A stretch of 64,000 bases of DNA, taken from the NCBI GenBank assembly GCA_963715055.1, contig CAVQRB010000007.1, positions 1 through 64,000 of the forward strand, in the 5' to 3' direction. The notes beneath the pieces are model-generated. The model saw only the letters and a list, made by a program, of their open reading frames with translations, ran no database searches and was not told the origin of the DNA. The translations under genes and the position numbers were made by a program. Shown here in pieces: positions 26,031 through 35,575 of this stretch. The stretch comes from CAVQRB01 sp963715055 (GTDB taxonomy: Bacteria; Pseudomonadota; Alphaproteobacteria; Rhodobacterales; Rhodobacteraceae). Within the stretch, counting starts at the first letter, position 1. The number at the start of each line of letters is the position of its first letter.

Positions 26031-27380
26031 ATGATGCACGACATATGTCAGAGCCCGGTATCGCTTACGTCGACGGAAGCCCTGTCGGACTGGAACGGCA
26101 TGATACGGGCCTTCCTGGCCCATGGCACCGCGACACCGACACACCTCGGCGCGCTTCTGAAGCGGGAGCCGTCCTTTGCCATGGGGCATGCGGCACGCGG
26201 CCTGTTCTCGCTGATGATGGGACGCTCGGAATTGATCCCGGTGGCCCGCGAGGCAGCCGTGCTGGCGAGACGGTACGCCAATGAAGCGGCCCCGAATGCC
26301 CGCGAGGCGGCCTGGGTGGATGCGCTGGAGCATTGGCTCGCAGGCTCGCTGACCGGCGCTATCGCGGATATGGAAACCGCCCTGACCACCTGTCCCGCCG
26401 ATACGCTGTCCGCCAAGGTCAGCCATGCGATCCGCTTCATCCTGGGCGATGCCAGGGGTATGCGGCACTCGATCGAGCGCGTTCTGGAGGCGCATGGCGC
26501 GGATCATGCCTGTCGCGGGTTCGCCTTGGGCTGCTATGCCTTCGCCCTGGAAGAAACCGGAGAGTACGACAAGGCCGAACGGCATGGCCGGGAGGGGCTC
26601 GTGCTCGCCCCCGACGACGCGTGGGGCCTGCACGCGGTGACCCATGTCTATGACATGACCGCGCGGCCCGAACTCGGGATCCGCCTGATCGAAGACAACC
26701 TGACCTCCTGGGACCACTGCAACAATTTCCGCTATCACGTCTGGTGGCACAAGGCGTTGCTGCATCTCGACCAGGGCGACTTCGACATGGCGCTTGGCCT
26801 TTACGACGCACGGATCCGCGCCGACAAGACCGACGACTACCGCGACATTTCCAATGCGACCTCGCTGCTTGTCCGCCTCGAACTGGAAGGGATCGACGTC
26901 GGCCCGCGCTGGAACGAACTGGCCGATCTCGCACAGGCCCGCACCGATGACGGCTGCGTCGTCTTCGCCGATCTGCACTACATGCTGGCGCTCACCGGCG
27001 CGGACCGCCCCGACGCCAAGGCGGCAATGGCGGATCGCTTCGCCCGCGATGCAGCGCGCAAGGGCGACATGCCGCAGCGCTACGCGACGCCCGGCCTCGC
27101 GGCGCTCGAAGGACTGAACGCCTTCGCCGAAGGGCGATATGGCGCTGCCTTCAGCAACCTCGCGGCCTCCCGCCCGACGATGCAATCGATCGGCGGAAGC
27201 CATGCGCAGCGCGACGTTTTCGAACGCCTGACCATCGATGCGGGCCTGCGCGCGGGACGCTACGAAGAGACCGCCGACATTCTCAACGATCGCCTGAGCC
27301 GTCGCGGCAATCGCGCGGACCGCTACTTCACTTCGAGAATGGCGCAGATCGACAGGGCTCGGCGCATCCCCGCTCAATAA
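26031..27380 (+). CDS. Tetratricopeptide-repeat protein of the TTC38 family
   Basis: 449 residues, all-helical. Recognisable blocks are AVLARRYANEAAPNAREAAWVDAL, CYAFALEETGEYDKAERHGREGL, WGLHAVTHVYDMTARPELG and NFRYHVWWHKALLHLDQGDFDMAL, as in TTC38-type proteins, whose role is not established. ATG 26031 has AAGGAAA upstream; GTG 26004 with GAGGTAGGAA is a possible longer start (nine residues). No signal peptide is seen. It is 48 bp before opgC and may belong to that transcript, though a functional link is unproven. Confidence 0.82.
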   Translation: MMHDICQSPVSLTSTEALSDWNGMIRAFLAHGTATPTHLGALLKREPSFAMGHAARGLFSLMMGRSELIPVAREAAVLARRYANEAAPNAREAAWVDALEHWLAGSLTGAIADMETALTTCPADTLSAKVSHAIRFILGDARGMRHSIERVLEAHGADHACRGFALGCYAFALEETGEYDKAERHGREGLVLAPDDAWGLHAVTHVYDMTARPELGIRLIEDNLTSWDHCNNFRYHVWWHKALLHLDQGDFDMALGLYDARIRADKTDDYRDISNATSLLVRLELEGIDVGPRWNELADLAQARTDDGCVVFADLHYMLALTGADRPDAKAAMADRFARDAARKGDMPQRYATPGLAALEGLNAFAEGRYGAAFSNLAASRPTMQSIGGSHAQRDVFERLTIDAGLRAGRYEETADILNDRLSRRGNRADRYFTSRMAQIDRARRIPAQ

Positions 27381-27428
27381 CTACCCGGGACTGATGACAA
27401 TTTTGCACCTGCAGCATAAAGACTGGCC

Positions 27429-28652
27429 ATGAGCCTCGCTGATTCTTCTCCCCTGTCGCAAGGTGCGACGAAAGCCTCGGCCACGGTGCGTGGCGCGAGA
27501 CCGGCAGGGCGTGTCCGGGACCCGCGACTGGACTTCTTCCGGGGCATCGTGATGTTCATCATCCTGATCGCCCATGTGCCCGGAAACTGGTTCACCCTGT
27601 GGATTCCCGCGCGCTTCGGGTTCTCGGACGCCACCGAAGTCTTCGTCTTCTGCTCCGGCATGGCATCCGCCATCGCCTTCGGATCGGTGTTCCGCAACCA
27701 GGGGCTCCTTATGGGGGCCGCGCGCGTCGCCTACCGCTGCTGGCAGGTCTACTGGGCGCATATCGGGCTCTTCGTGGCCATTGCCGCCACGATGGTCCTG
27801 CTCAATGCCTCGGAACTTTTCGACACTGACTACGTTGGACAGTTGAACCTCCATCCTTTTTTCAAGTCGACGGATCAAAGCCTTGTCGGATTGCTCACGC
27901 TCACCTATGTGCCGAATTATTTCGACATCCTCCCCATGTATCTCGTCGTGCTCGCCATGATGCCGCTTGTGATCGCCTGTCACCGCCTTCACCCGCTTGT
28001 CGCGCTGGCCCTCGTGCTCGGCGTCTGGCTCGGCGCGCAGACCGATCTGCTCGCCCTGCCCGCCGAACCCTGGTCGGCGCGCGAGTGGTTCTTCAACCCC
28101 TTCGGCTGGCAGCTTGTCTTCTTCACGGGGTTCGCGTTCATGTCCGGATGGCTACCTGCGCCCCCGCGCGACACCCGGCTGGTCGTTCTCGCCGCGATCA
28201 TCGTGATCGTGATCGTACCGCTGGAATACTACCGGATCACCCGCCATCTGCCCGCCGTCATTGCCTGGCGCAATGACTATTCCATACTCATCGAGAAGAC
28301 CGATTTCGGCCTCCTGCGCTACGTGCATTTTCTGGCTCTGGCCTACCTCTGCTGGATGGCCGTCGGTGAGGCCGGTCGCCGCATCCTGCCGCCGGAAGGC
28401 GAAAGTGCGCTGGCATCGGGCTGGCGCCAGACGCTGGCCGTGATCATGAAAGTCGGCCAGCAGTCACTGGCCGTCTTCATCACCTCGATGTTCATTGCCC
28501 GGTTGCTTGGCGTCGCACTTGATGTGCTCGGCGGGTCCTCGCTCTTCAACCAGCTGCTGGTCAACGCCACCGGCTTCGCGATCCTCATCGCCGTGGCCTA
28601 TGGCGTGGGCTGGTTCAAATCAGAGCCTTGGCGCAAGAAAGGAACCGCGTGA
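27429..28652 (+). CDS. opgC: OpgC-family glucan succinyltransferase-like membrane protein
   Basis: 407 residues with about ten membrane helices. Starts the conserved RDPRLDFFRGIVMFIILIAHVPGNWF block (catalytic-type Arg/Asp/His near the first helix), then FGFSDATEVFVFCSGMASAIAFG. OpgC-type acyltransferases add succinyl or other acyl groups to osmoregulated periplasmic glucans. The stop overlaps the opgG start (TGATG), so the order opgC-opgG-opgH forms one tightly packed operon. Confidence 0.92.
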   Translation: MSLADSSPLSQGATKASATVRGARPAGRVRDPRLDFFRGIVMFIILIAHVPGNWFTLWIPARFGFSDATEVFVFCSGMASAIAFGSVFRNQGLLMGAARVAYRCWQVYWAHIGLFVAIAATMVLLNASELFDTDYVGQLNLHPFFKSTDQSLVGLLTLTYVPNYFDILPMYLVVLAMMPLVIACHRLHPLVALALVLGVWLGAQTDLLALPAEPWSAREWFFNPFGWQLVFFTGFAFMSGWLPAPPRDTRLVVLAAIIVIVIVPLEYYRITRHLPAVIAWRNDYSILIEKTDFGLLRYVHFLALAYLCWMAVGEAGRRILPPEGESALASGWRQTLAVIMKVGQQSLAVFITSMFIARLLGVALDVLGGSSLFNQLLVNATGFAILIAVAYGVGWFKSEPWRKKGTA

Positions 28653-30175
28653 TGCTGCGTCGCGACCTGCTGAAATCTCTCGCTGCGTTGGCCGCAGTCC
28701 CGACCGCGGGTCTTGCAGGCGAGCCGGGCGTGCAACTCGGAGAGGCGACCGCTTTCGGTCCCGCGACCGTCCGGGACCGCGCGCAAGCCCTTGCCGCCAA
28801 TCCTTACACGCCGAGGCCCCTGATCCCGGAAAGCTGGCGCAACCTGACCTATGACCAGTACCGCAAGATCTGGTTTGACAGCCGCAACGCGCTCTGGGAA
28901 GGCACCCAAGCGCCGCAGCGTGTCGATTTCTTCCAGCCCGGTCTATATTTCCCTCAGGCGGTCGAGATGAACGTGGTCGAGGACGGAACCGCGCGCAAGA
29001 TCGCCTTCGACATGGGCGTTTTTGACAGCACCGACAAATTCCCGGACGTGGAAATCGATGCGACACTCGGGTATTCCGGCCTGCGGCTGCGCGCGGAACT
29101 GGAACAGCCCGGCATTTTCCAGGAGTACGCCGTCTTTCAGGGCGCCAGCTATTTCCGCGGCATCGGCACCGGTGAGGTCTATGGCCTCTCCGCGCGTGGC
29201 CTGGCGCTGAAGACCGGCGATCCGATGGGCGAGGAGTTTCCCGATTTCATCGCCTTCTGGCTGGAGACCCCGGTGCCCGGCGCGCCGAATGTCGTGCTGC
29301 ATGCGCTTCTGGACAGCCCGAGCTGTTCCGGCGCCTATCGCTTCGACATCACCCACGGCGAAACCCTCCACATGGCGGTGACTGCGGAACTCTTCGCCCG
29401 CACCGAGATGGCACATGTGGGCATCGCGCCCCTGACGTCGATGTTTCTTTTCGATGAGACCATGCGCCAGCGGTTTTCCGATTTCCGCCCTGCCGTCCAT
29501 GACAGCGATGGCCTGCAGATGCACAACGGAGCGGGCGAGATGCTCTGGCGGCCCCTCTCCAATCCGCTTACCTTGCAGATCAGCGCCTTCGGCGACACCA
29601 ATCCGCGCGGCTTCGGCCTGATGCAGCGCCCGCGGGCCTTCCGCGACTACGCCGATCTCGAAGCGCTCTATCACAAGCGCCCGGCGCTCTGGGTCACCCC
29701 GGGCGAGGATTGGGGCGATGGGTCCGTGACCTTGGTGGAAATCCCGGCGGACCTCGAAATCTATGACAATATCGTGGCCTACTGGCGGCCGGCGACCCCG
29801 ATCGCCGCGGGCGCAAGCCACAAGATGAGCTACACGCTGGACTGGGGCGACGATCCCGCGCCGCGCGTCGAGATGCCGATCCGCGTGCTCAACACCGCCA
29901 TCGGCGGCCGCATGGAGGGGGGCAACGTCGTCGCCATCGACTTCGAGGACAGCGCCCTCGTACCCGAGGACCTGGCGCGCATCGAAATCGTTCTGCGTGG
30001 CAGCGCGGAAGACATCTCGGCGGGCCTCGTGCAGCGCAATCCAGAAACAAACGGGCCGCGTCTGGCCTTCACCTTCCAGCCCGGCGAGGCGGAGGTGATC
30101 GAGTTCCGCGCGCAACTTCGGCTCGACGGGGCGCCCCTGAGCGAGGTCTGGCTCTATCGGTGGACCCGGTCATGA
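28652..30175 (+). CDS. opgG: Periplasmic glucan biosynthesis protein OpgG/OpgD
   Basis: 507 residues. Signal peptide LLKSLAALAAVPTAGLAGE; a mature part begins with the MdoG domain (LTYDQYRKIWFDSRNALW, ASYFRGIGTGEVYGLSARGLAL, APLTSMFLFDE, HNGAGEMLWRPLSNP). OpgG shapes the branched beta-glucan backbone in the periplasm. The double Arg near the start (LRRDLLKSL) could be a Tat signal, as for OpgD. OpgG and OpgD are hard to tell apart by sequence alone. ATG 28652 overlaps the opgC stop and the gene's stop overlaps opgH. Confidence 0.92.
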   Translation: MLRRDLLKSLAALAAVPTAGLAGEPGVQLGEATAFGPATVRDRAQALAANPYTPRPLIPESWRNLTYDQYRKIWFDSRNALWEGTQAPQRVDFFQPGLYFPQAVEMNVVEDGTARKIAFDMGVFDSTDKFPDVEIDATLGYSGLRLRAELEQPGIFQEYAVFQGASYFRGIGTGEVYGLSARGLALKTGDPMGEEFPDFIAFWLETPVPGAPNVVLHALLDSPSCSGAYRFDITHGETLHMAVTAELFARTEMAHVGIAPLTSMFLFDETMRQRFSDFRPAVHDSDGLQMHNGAGEMLWRPLSNPLTLQISAFGDTNPRGFGLMQRPRAFRDYADLEALYHKRPALWVTPGEDWGDGSVTLVEIPADLEIYDNIVAYWRPATPIAAGASHKMSYTLDWGDDPAPRVEMPIRVLNTAIGGRMEGGNVVAIDFEDSALVPEDLARIEIVLRGSAEDISAGLVQRNPETNGPRLAFTFQPGEAEVIEFRAQLRLDGAPLSEVWLYRWTRS

Positions 30176-32061
30176 TGCTGCCCCGCGCCCTCTCGGTGAT
30201 GCCGCCAGCCGCGCCGCTGGAGATGCGGCCGCAGGATTTCGACCGCGCACCAGAGCCGAAGGTGACCGACGCAGCCACGCCGGAGGACAGTTTCGGCTGG
30301 CGCATGGCGCTCTTTCTGCCCGCGCTTCTGGGTACGGCGCTGCTGATCGCAGGGCTATACGGCTGGCTCGCGGAGACCGGCATGACCGGCCTCGAGTGGG
30401 TGTTGTTGACGATGATCGGCGCAACCTTCGTCTGGGTCAGCCTGTCGGTGAGCACCGTCGGCGTGGCCGTTGCGGGCCTGCTCGCGCGCGAGACCTCGAA
30501 AACCCGCGCGCCCTCGGATGTGGCCCCGCTGGACGTGGCGCTGCTGGTGCCAATCTACAACGAGGATCCAAGTGCTGTCTTCGGCAATGCCGCGGCGATG
30601 CTGGAAGACCTCCACCGTCAGAAGAGTGCGCATCGCTACAGTCTCTTCATCCTGTCCGACACGCGAAGCGACGCCATCGCCGAGGATGAAGCCCGTGCCT
30701 TTGCCTCGCTGCGCGCGCGAGCGCCCGAGGGTTTTGCCGTCTACTATCGGCGCCGGGCGCTCAATACCGACCGAAAGGTCGGCAATCTGATGGACTGGAT
30801 CACCGGTTGGGGTGCTGCCCATGAGGCGATGCTGGTGCTCGATGCCGACAGCCTGATGACCGGAACGGCGATCAACCGGCTCGCGGATGAATTGAGCACC
30901 GATCCCGCCGCCGGGCTGATCCAGAGCTTTCCGATGCTGATCGGTGCGGAGACCGTTTTCGCGCGACTTCAGCAGTTCTCCAATATCGCTTACGGATGGC
31001 TGCTCGCGGAAGGTCTGGCAAAATGGGCCAAGGGCGAAGGCAACTACTGGGGCCACAACGCCATCATCCGTACGAGCGCCTTCGCGGCTTCTGCGGGCCT
31101 GCCGCATCTGCGCGCGCGCGACGGGTCGGATGAGTTGATCATGAGCCATGATTTCGTCGAGGCCGGGCTGCTGCGCCGCGCGGGCTGGCGCGTCAAATTC
31201 CTGCCGCGCGTCACGGGCAGCTACGAGGAAACGCCCGGAACGCTGATCGATTACGTGCTGCGCGACCAGCGCTGGTGCCGCGGCAACCTGCAGCACCTGC
31301 GTCTGCTGGGCACCGCCGGGCTGCACCCGGTGTCGCGCTTTCACATGTTCCACGGTGCCGTAGCCTACCTGCTCTCGCCGGCTTGGTTCTGCCTGCTGAT
31401 TTTCTGGGCGCTGCTTGGCAAGGATGCCGAGACGAACGTGATCCGCTATTTCAACGAGGCGAATCCGCTCTTTCCGAACTGGCCACCCGCCATGAGCTAT
31501 ATCGACAGCGCCGTGTTTCTGGTGATCATGTATGCGATGCTTCTGACGCCGAAACTGGTGGGCGCGGGCATCATCGCGCTGCATCCCAAGGCAACGAAGG
31601 TCTACGGCGGTCGCGGCGCGTTTCTTGGCGCATTCGTGGTCGAGGTGCTGCTCTCCATCGCTTATGCGCCCGTGATGATGATCCAGCAGACCCGCGCCGT
31701 CGTCCGGGCGTTGACCGGGAAGTCGGACGCCTGGGCCGCGCAGTCGCGCGATGCGCGCTCTTACCCTCTTGCGACGCTGCTGCGGTTCCACTGGATGGAG
31801 ACGGCGCTCGGCCTTCTGCTGATCGCGGGCCTCGCCTCGGGGCTTGTGTCGACCTGGCTGATCCCGATCGCCGCCAGTCTTTTGCTGGCCGTGCCGCTCT
31901 CGGCGCTGAGCGCGGTGCCGGTGTCGCGCCTGCTGCCGTCAAAGCTGCGAATGAACAACCCCACTTCGCTGCGCGAACCGGCCATCGCCCGGCGCGCCCG
32001 GATCGAGCGGCATCGCATCGACACGCTGCTGCGCAACGAGGCGACCGCCACCGCGAAGTGA
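30172..32061 (+). CDS. opgH: Glucan glucosyltransferase OpgH
   Basis: 629 residues; GT2-family membrane enzyme that polymerises UDP-glucose into periplasmic glucan. N-terminal helices (MALFLPALLGTALLIAGLYGWL and the next) precede the GT2 domain with LLVPIYNED, LVLDADSLMTG (DxD), EGNYWGHNAIIR, and the QRWCRGNLQH (QxxRW) motif. Four to five C-terminal helices follow. Shorter than E. coli OpgH because the long cytoplasmic N-terminus is reduced. ATGA overlap with opgG; last gene of the operon. Confidence 0.94.
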   Translation: MMLPRALSVMPPAAPLEMRPQDFDRAPEPKVTDAATPEDSFGWRMALFLPALLGTALLIAGLYGWLAETGMTGLEWVLLTMIGATFVWVSLSVSTVGVAVAGLLARETSKTRAPSDVAPLDVALLVPIYNEDPSAVFGNAAAMLEDLHRQKSAHRYSLFILSDTRSDAIAEDEARAFASLRARAPEGFAVYYRRRALNTDRKVGNLMDWITGWGAAHEAMLVLDADSLMTGTAINRLADELSTDPAAGLIQSFPMLIGAETVFARLQQFSNIAYGWLLAEGLAKWAKGEGNYWGHNAIIRTSAFAASAGLPHLRARDGSDELIMSHDFVEAGLLRRAGWRVKFLPRVTGSYEETPGTLIDYVLRDQRWCRGNLQHLRLLGTAGLHPVSRFHMFHGAVAYLLSPAWFCLLIFWALLGKDAETNVIRYFNEANPLFPNWPPAMSYIDSAVFLVIMYAMLLTPKLVGAGIIALHPKATKVYGGRGAFLGAFVVEVLLSIAYAPVMMIQQTRAVVRALTGKSDAWAAQSRDARSYPLATLLRFHWMETALGLLLIAGLASGLVSTWLIPIAASLLLAVPLSALSAVPVSRLLPSKLRMNNPTSLREPAIARRARIERHRIDTLLRNEATATAK

Positions 32062-32088
32062 CACTTCGTCAAATCACTTGGGAAACGG

Positions 32089-32577
32089 TCACGGGGTTCG
32101 GATGACGGGCAGGCTCCGGCCGATCCAGCCCGGACCGGCGCCAGAGCCGAGCATTCCCTCCGGCACATCCACGATATTGACAAATCCTGCCTGGGCCAGG
32201 TCGGCAGCAAGGTGGCGCGATCGGACGCCACGGGCGCAGATCAGCGCCACGGGGCGTGCCTTGTCGTTTCCGGCAAGCCCGGAAAGTGCTTCGATGAAAT
32301 CCGGGCGCCGCATGTCGAGGGGAGATGCCCCTTCACCGACGCCCGTCACCGCCCATTCATCAGGCCGGCGGATGTCGATCAGGAGGATATCGCCGCGCAG
32401 GGCCGCGGCATGCGCATCCTGCGGGGTCATGGACGCGTCAGTGTTGCGTCCGAGCACATTGAACCAGTGACCCACGGCCAGACCGCAGGCCAGGGTCCCG
32501 GCGACACCGGCGCCCAGGAAAAGCCGCCGTTTCATCAACCGCGGGGCATCAGGAGAAGGTGTCGCCGGAGACGTCAT
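32089..32577 (-). CDS. Rhodanese-like protein with N-terminal anchor
   Basis: 162 residues. KRRLFLGAGVAGTLACGLAVG is a single hydrophobic segment with a twin-Arg-like start, so the protein is probably exported or membrane-anchored. The rhodanese domain follows (LLIDIRRPDEWAVTGV) with the active-site loop ALICARGVRSRHLA, whose Cys is intact. Sulfur transfer or redox role, substrate unknown. ATG 32577 lies right after the YHS gene's stop, so the two are co-transcribed. Confidence 0.88.
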   Translation of the reverse strand: MTSPATPSPDAPRLMKRRLFLGAGVAGTLACGLAVGHWFNVLGRNTDASMTPQDAHAAALRGDILLIDIRRPDEWAVTGVGEGASPLDMRRPDFIEALSGLAGNDKARPVALICARGVRSRHLAADLAQAGFVNIVDVPEGMLGSGAGPGWIGRSLPVIRTP

Positions 32578-32578
32578 G

Positions 32579-33103
32579 TCATTGCAGCGGTGCGGCGCTG
32601 CTGAACTGCGGGATTTCCTTTCCCGAAGCACTCGCTGCCGGTTCGATGCTCACCCAGTTGTTCTCCGCCAGCGTCAGGTTACCGGGAATGTCTTCTTCCC
32701 AGAAGCCTACCACATTCGGCGTGATGTTGAGATAGAGTTTTCCGTCGAGGATCCGCCAGAGGTTCGGGTTGCCCGGCACCTTGCCGCCCTTTGACACGCC
32801 GTAGGCGCAATGACCGTCGTATTGCGGCGCGAAGGCCGCCGGATCGGCGTCGAAGCGGGCCTTGTTCTCGGCGCTGGAGAAGGCGAAGGTGGCGCCGTTG
32901 TAGCTCGAGGTATAGTCCTTGTTGCCCGGCACGGCCGCTGGTTGGGCCGAGCCCACCGGGGATTGCTCCAGGTCGAAATAGGCCACAACGTCATAGCCGG
33001 ACACCGCAAAGCCGGTCGGGTCCACATATTGCTCGCCCGCGAAGGCGGATGTCGCGAACGTCATGGCGGCGATGGCTGCAAAAAGCGTGTTCTTGGTTTT
33101 CAT
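32579..33103 (-). CDS. Secreted YHS-domain protein
   Basis: 174 residues. Signal peptide FAAIAAMTFATSAFAGE, then a YHS-type metal-binding module with GFAVSGYDVVAYF, NGATFAFSSAENKARFDADP and YDGHCAYGVSKGGKVPGNP. YHS modules bind metals, often copper or iron, and are found in periplasmic transport proteins. A GGAGA site lies before ATG. First gene of a pair with a rhodanese. A plain YHS protein of this length is common in Roseobacters; its task is unknown. Confidence 0.87.
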   Translation of the reverse strand: MKTKNTLFAAIAAMTFATSAFAGEQYVDPTGFAVSGYDVVAYFDLEQSPVGSAQPAAVPGNKDYTSSYNGATFAFSSAENKARFDADPAAFAPQYDGHCAYGVSKGGKVPGNPNLWRILDGKLYLNITPNVVGFWEEDIPGNLTLAENNWVSIEPAASASGKEIPQFSSAAPLQ

Positions 33104-33272
33104 GTCGGAAATCTCCTTTGAAAGTCCTCACGGTGTCGACGGATGTCGCCTCCCGATGTGCAAGACCTAAGACAGAATGTCGCGCCTGTGCACCACTGTG
33201 ACACCGGTTTGACGCGCTTGTGAGGGATGCGGATGGATTGGTGAGCGGACGTGATCCACGCCGCCGCCGGCC

Positions 33273-34070
33273 TCAACGGAGCTTTGGCGGCCTTTCCGGA
33301 TCGCTGCCGGGCGGAACGAGCGGACGCGGCGCTTCGGCCTGTGGCTGCGGCAGATCGAACCTCAGACCCACCCGGTCGAGCCGCGCGGTGATCGGATCGG
33401 CTGTGTCGAAAAACGCCACATCCATCGCGCCCGCCTCGATGCCGGAGAATGTCAGCGCCTCGGCTGCCGCCCGGGCAAGCGCACCCTGGGCCGCCGGCAC
33501 TGCCGCGACGAAGGCAAGCAAATGGCCGCGCGCGCCGCTATCATAGGTGACGCCCGCGAGATAGGCGCAGCGCGCAAGGCCCATGGCACTGGCCAGCTTG
33601 ACGTCAAGCGCGCCGATCAGGTGATCGGGCAATCCTTTCGGGGTGTGCACCTCGCGGATCCGCGCTTCGAGTTCGTCCGGCGCATTGCCGAGCGTCTCGT
33701 GCAGCCAGTCGATCGCCTCCGGCGGCAGAAGGATCGACGACGGGGCCACTTCGAGGTTCAGACCGACCCCGATGCCCTGCCCTTGCAGCATCTCGGCGAT
33801 GGCCCGCCCGGAGAGTGCCACGTAAGGCGCCGGCTGGCCTGCGAAGGCGGCAAGGCGTTCCTCCCGGTCGAACACCAGCACGAAGCGCGCATCGCCCAGA
33901 TCGAAGAGCTCGGGCGTCACGTTTTCATCGCCCGCATTCAGGTCCGACTGGAGCATCAGGAAGAGCTCCGCATCCGCAAGCCTTTCGTAGAAGCGCAGGC
34001 GCAATGCATCGTCCTCAGCGGATGCGATCATGGCCGCGTGGGCCTGATCGAGCAGGGTGTACTCAGCCAT
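33273..34070 (-). CDS. SseB-family protein
   Basis: 265 residues. The N-terminal SseB domain (FYERLADAELFLMLQSD, RFVLVFDREERLAAFAGQPAPYVAL) is clear, followed by a C-terminal region in the form typical of alphaproteobacteria. Function is not established; SseB-type proteins include enhanced-serine-sensitivity factors. It overlaps the upstream glycosylase gene by 8 bp. No signal peptide. Confidence 0.85.
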   Translation of the reverse strand: MAEYTLLDQAHAAMIASAEDDALRLRFYERLADAELFLMLQSDLNAGDENVTPELFDLGDARFVLVFDREERLAAFAGQPAPYVALSGRAIAEMLQGQGIGVGLNLEVAPSSILLPPEAIDWLHETLGNAPDELEARIREVHTPKGLPDHLIGALDVKLASAMGLARCAYLAGVTYDSGARGHLLAFVAAVPAAQGALARAAAEALTFSGIEAGAMDVAFFDTADPITARLDRVGLRFDLPQPQAEAPRPLVPPGSDPERPPKLR

Positions 34071-34650
34071 CCATCACCTCCGCTACCCGCGCGCGCAGGC
34101 GCGGGAGGACCTCATTCTCGAACCAAGGATTCCGCTTCAGCCAGCCGTTGTTGCGCCAGCTTGGGTGCGGCAGGGCAAAGACCGACGGCAGCCTTTCGCG
34201 CCAACTTGCGACAGCGCTCTGCACCGACTCGACATTTCCCAAATGGTAGCGCATGGCATGCGACCCGATCACCAGGGTCAGGCGCAGATCGGGGAGGATC
34301 TGCATGACCCGGTCGCGCCAGGTTCGCGCGCACAAAGGCGGCGGCGGCAGGTCCGCACCGCGAGAATCGTAGCCGGGAAAACAGAAGGCCATAGGGACGA
34401 TGGCCACCCGCCTGCGGTCATAGAAGGTCGCAGCTTCAAGCCCCATCCAGTCACGCAGCCGATCCCCGGAGGGATCGGTGAACGGTTTGCCCGAGTGCTG
34501 CACCCTGTTGCCGGGCGCCTGACCTGCGATCAGGATGCGCGCGGGCGACTCGAACCAGACGACCGGCCGGGGGACATGGCGCGTGGCCGTGGCCGCAAAA
34601 CGGTCACGACACAAGGCACATGCTGATATCTCGGTCTGCAGGCTGTCCAT
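34063..34650 (-). CDS. Uracil-DNA glycosylase family protein
   Basis: 195 residues. Motif 1 AGQAPGNRVQHSGKPFTDPSGD, then VPMAFCFPGYD and LVIGSHAMRYHLG, with motif 2-like ALPHPSWRN. This is the small UDG-superfamily subgroup with a Cys pair (CALCRDRF) near the start but without the four-Cys FeS pattern. Predicted to excise or bind damaged bases; the exact activity is not shown. It is the first of a two-gene unit with sseB and diverges from the capsule-export genes. Confidence 0.85.
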   Translation of the reverse strand: MDSLQTEISACALCRDRFAATATRHVPRPVVWFESPARILIAGQAPGNRVQHSGKPFTDPSGDRLRDWMGLEAATFYDRRRVAIVPMAFCFPGYDSRGADLPPPPLCARTWRDRVMQILPDLRLTLVIGSHAMRYHLGNVESVQSAVASWRERLPSVFALPHPSWRNNGWLKRNPWFENEVLPRLRARVAEVMDG

Positions 34651-34915
34651 GATGCTGATCTAGAGCGATCCATGAGCCATAACAACCGGTTCGGGGTCGG
34701 TCGCAGTTGAAACGCCTTAAAAGATGAACAGGAACTCGGCATCGCAATCCCGCCGATTGCTTGCCGTTTCGGCACAACTTCGCCAGTTACAATCAATTTG
34801 TTTCAGTTTACGCCATAATAATGCCAAACAACGTAGATAAACTCTAAACAACCTCTGATAATCAGGATCGCGCTGCCTCTCTCGATGGGGGCGCATGAGG
34901 CCACCGGAGCAGAAC
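34651..34915. other. AT-rich divergent leader before the export genes
   Basis: No gene. The stretch from about 34700 to 34860 is markedly AT-rich against the surroundings and should hold promoters for the divergent uracil-glycosylase gene and the capsule-export-like operon. No motif is clear enough to name. Confidence 0.4.
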
Positions 34916-35575
34916 ATGCTGGCGTTCGAAAATGTTTCCAAGTCCTTCTGGACTGGTACACAGAGAAAGGTGATCCTTGACAAGGTTTCCTTCAAGGTCG
35001 AACTCGGCAATTCGCTCGGGATACTGGCCCCGAACGGCACGGGCAAGACGACCCTCATAAACATGATGGCCGGGCTTGAAAAACCCGACGAAGGCGAGAT
35101 CCGCCGCCTGTGCAATGTTTCCTTTCCACTTGGTTTCATGGGCGGGGTTGTTCCGAAGGTCTCCGCCGTGGAAAACGCGCGCTATATTGCCCGGCTCTAT
35201 GGTCTCGACCCCGATTACGTCGAAAGCTTCTGCCGATGGCTCTGCAATCTCGACGAGTATTTCGAGCAACCGCTCGGCACCTACAGCCAGGGGATGAGAG
35301 CGCGGTTCACCTTCGCGCTGATGCTGGCATTGGACTTCGACATCTACCTGATCGACGAAGGGATGCCGTCGACGACCGATGCGGAATTCAACCGCAGGGC
35401 CGGTGAAATCCTGCAGGAACGCCTGCGCACGACAACCATCGTCATCGTCTCCCACCAACCCAAAACACTCGAGAAATTCGCCAAGTCCGCGGCCGTGCTC
35501 GTCGGCGGGCAATTTCACATGTTCGACACTCTGGAAGAAGCGAAACAGCTTTATGACTACGAAACCGACAGCTAG
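34916..35575 (+). CDS. Capsule-export-type ABC transporter ATP-binding protein (KpsT/CtrD-like)
   Basis: 219 residues. Walker A is LAPNGTGKTT, with Ala in the first Gly position of the usual motif; signature YSQGMRARF; Walker B FDIYLIDEGMPSTTD; His switch IVSHQP. Small ATPases of this group drive export of group 2-type capsular or other polysaccharides. ATG 34916 with GGAG 7 bp upstream is preferred over ATG 34895. The gene overlaps its KpsE-like partner by 23 bp. No KpsM-type permease is in the window, so its membrane partner is elsewhere. Confidence 0.88.
   Translation: MLAFENVSKSFWTGTQRKVILDKVSFKVELGNSLGILAPNGTGKTTLINMMAGLEKPDEGEIRRLCNVSFPLGFMGGVVPKVSAVENARYIARLYGLDPDYVESFCRWLCNLDEYFEQPLGTYSQGMRARFTFALMLALDFDIYLIDEGMPSTTDAEFNRRAGEILQERLRTTTIVIVSHQPKTLEKFAKSAAVLVGGQFHMFDTLEEAKQLYDYETDS

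Noticed and set aside
25902..27377. 491-codon minus frame
   Set aside because: Antisense to the TPR gene. The TPR frame has clear helical repeats and a ribosome site.
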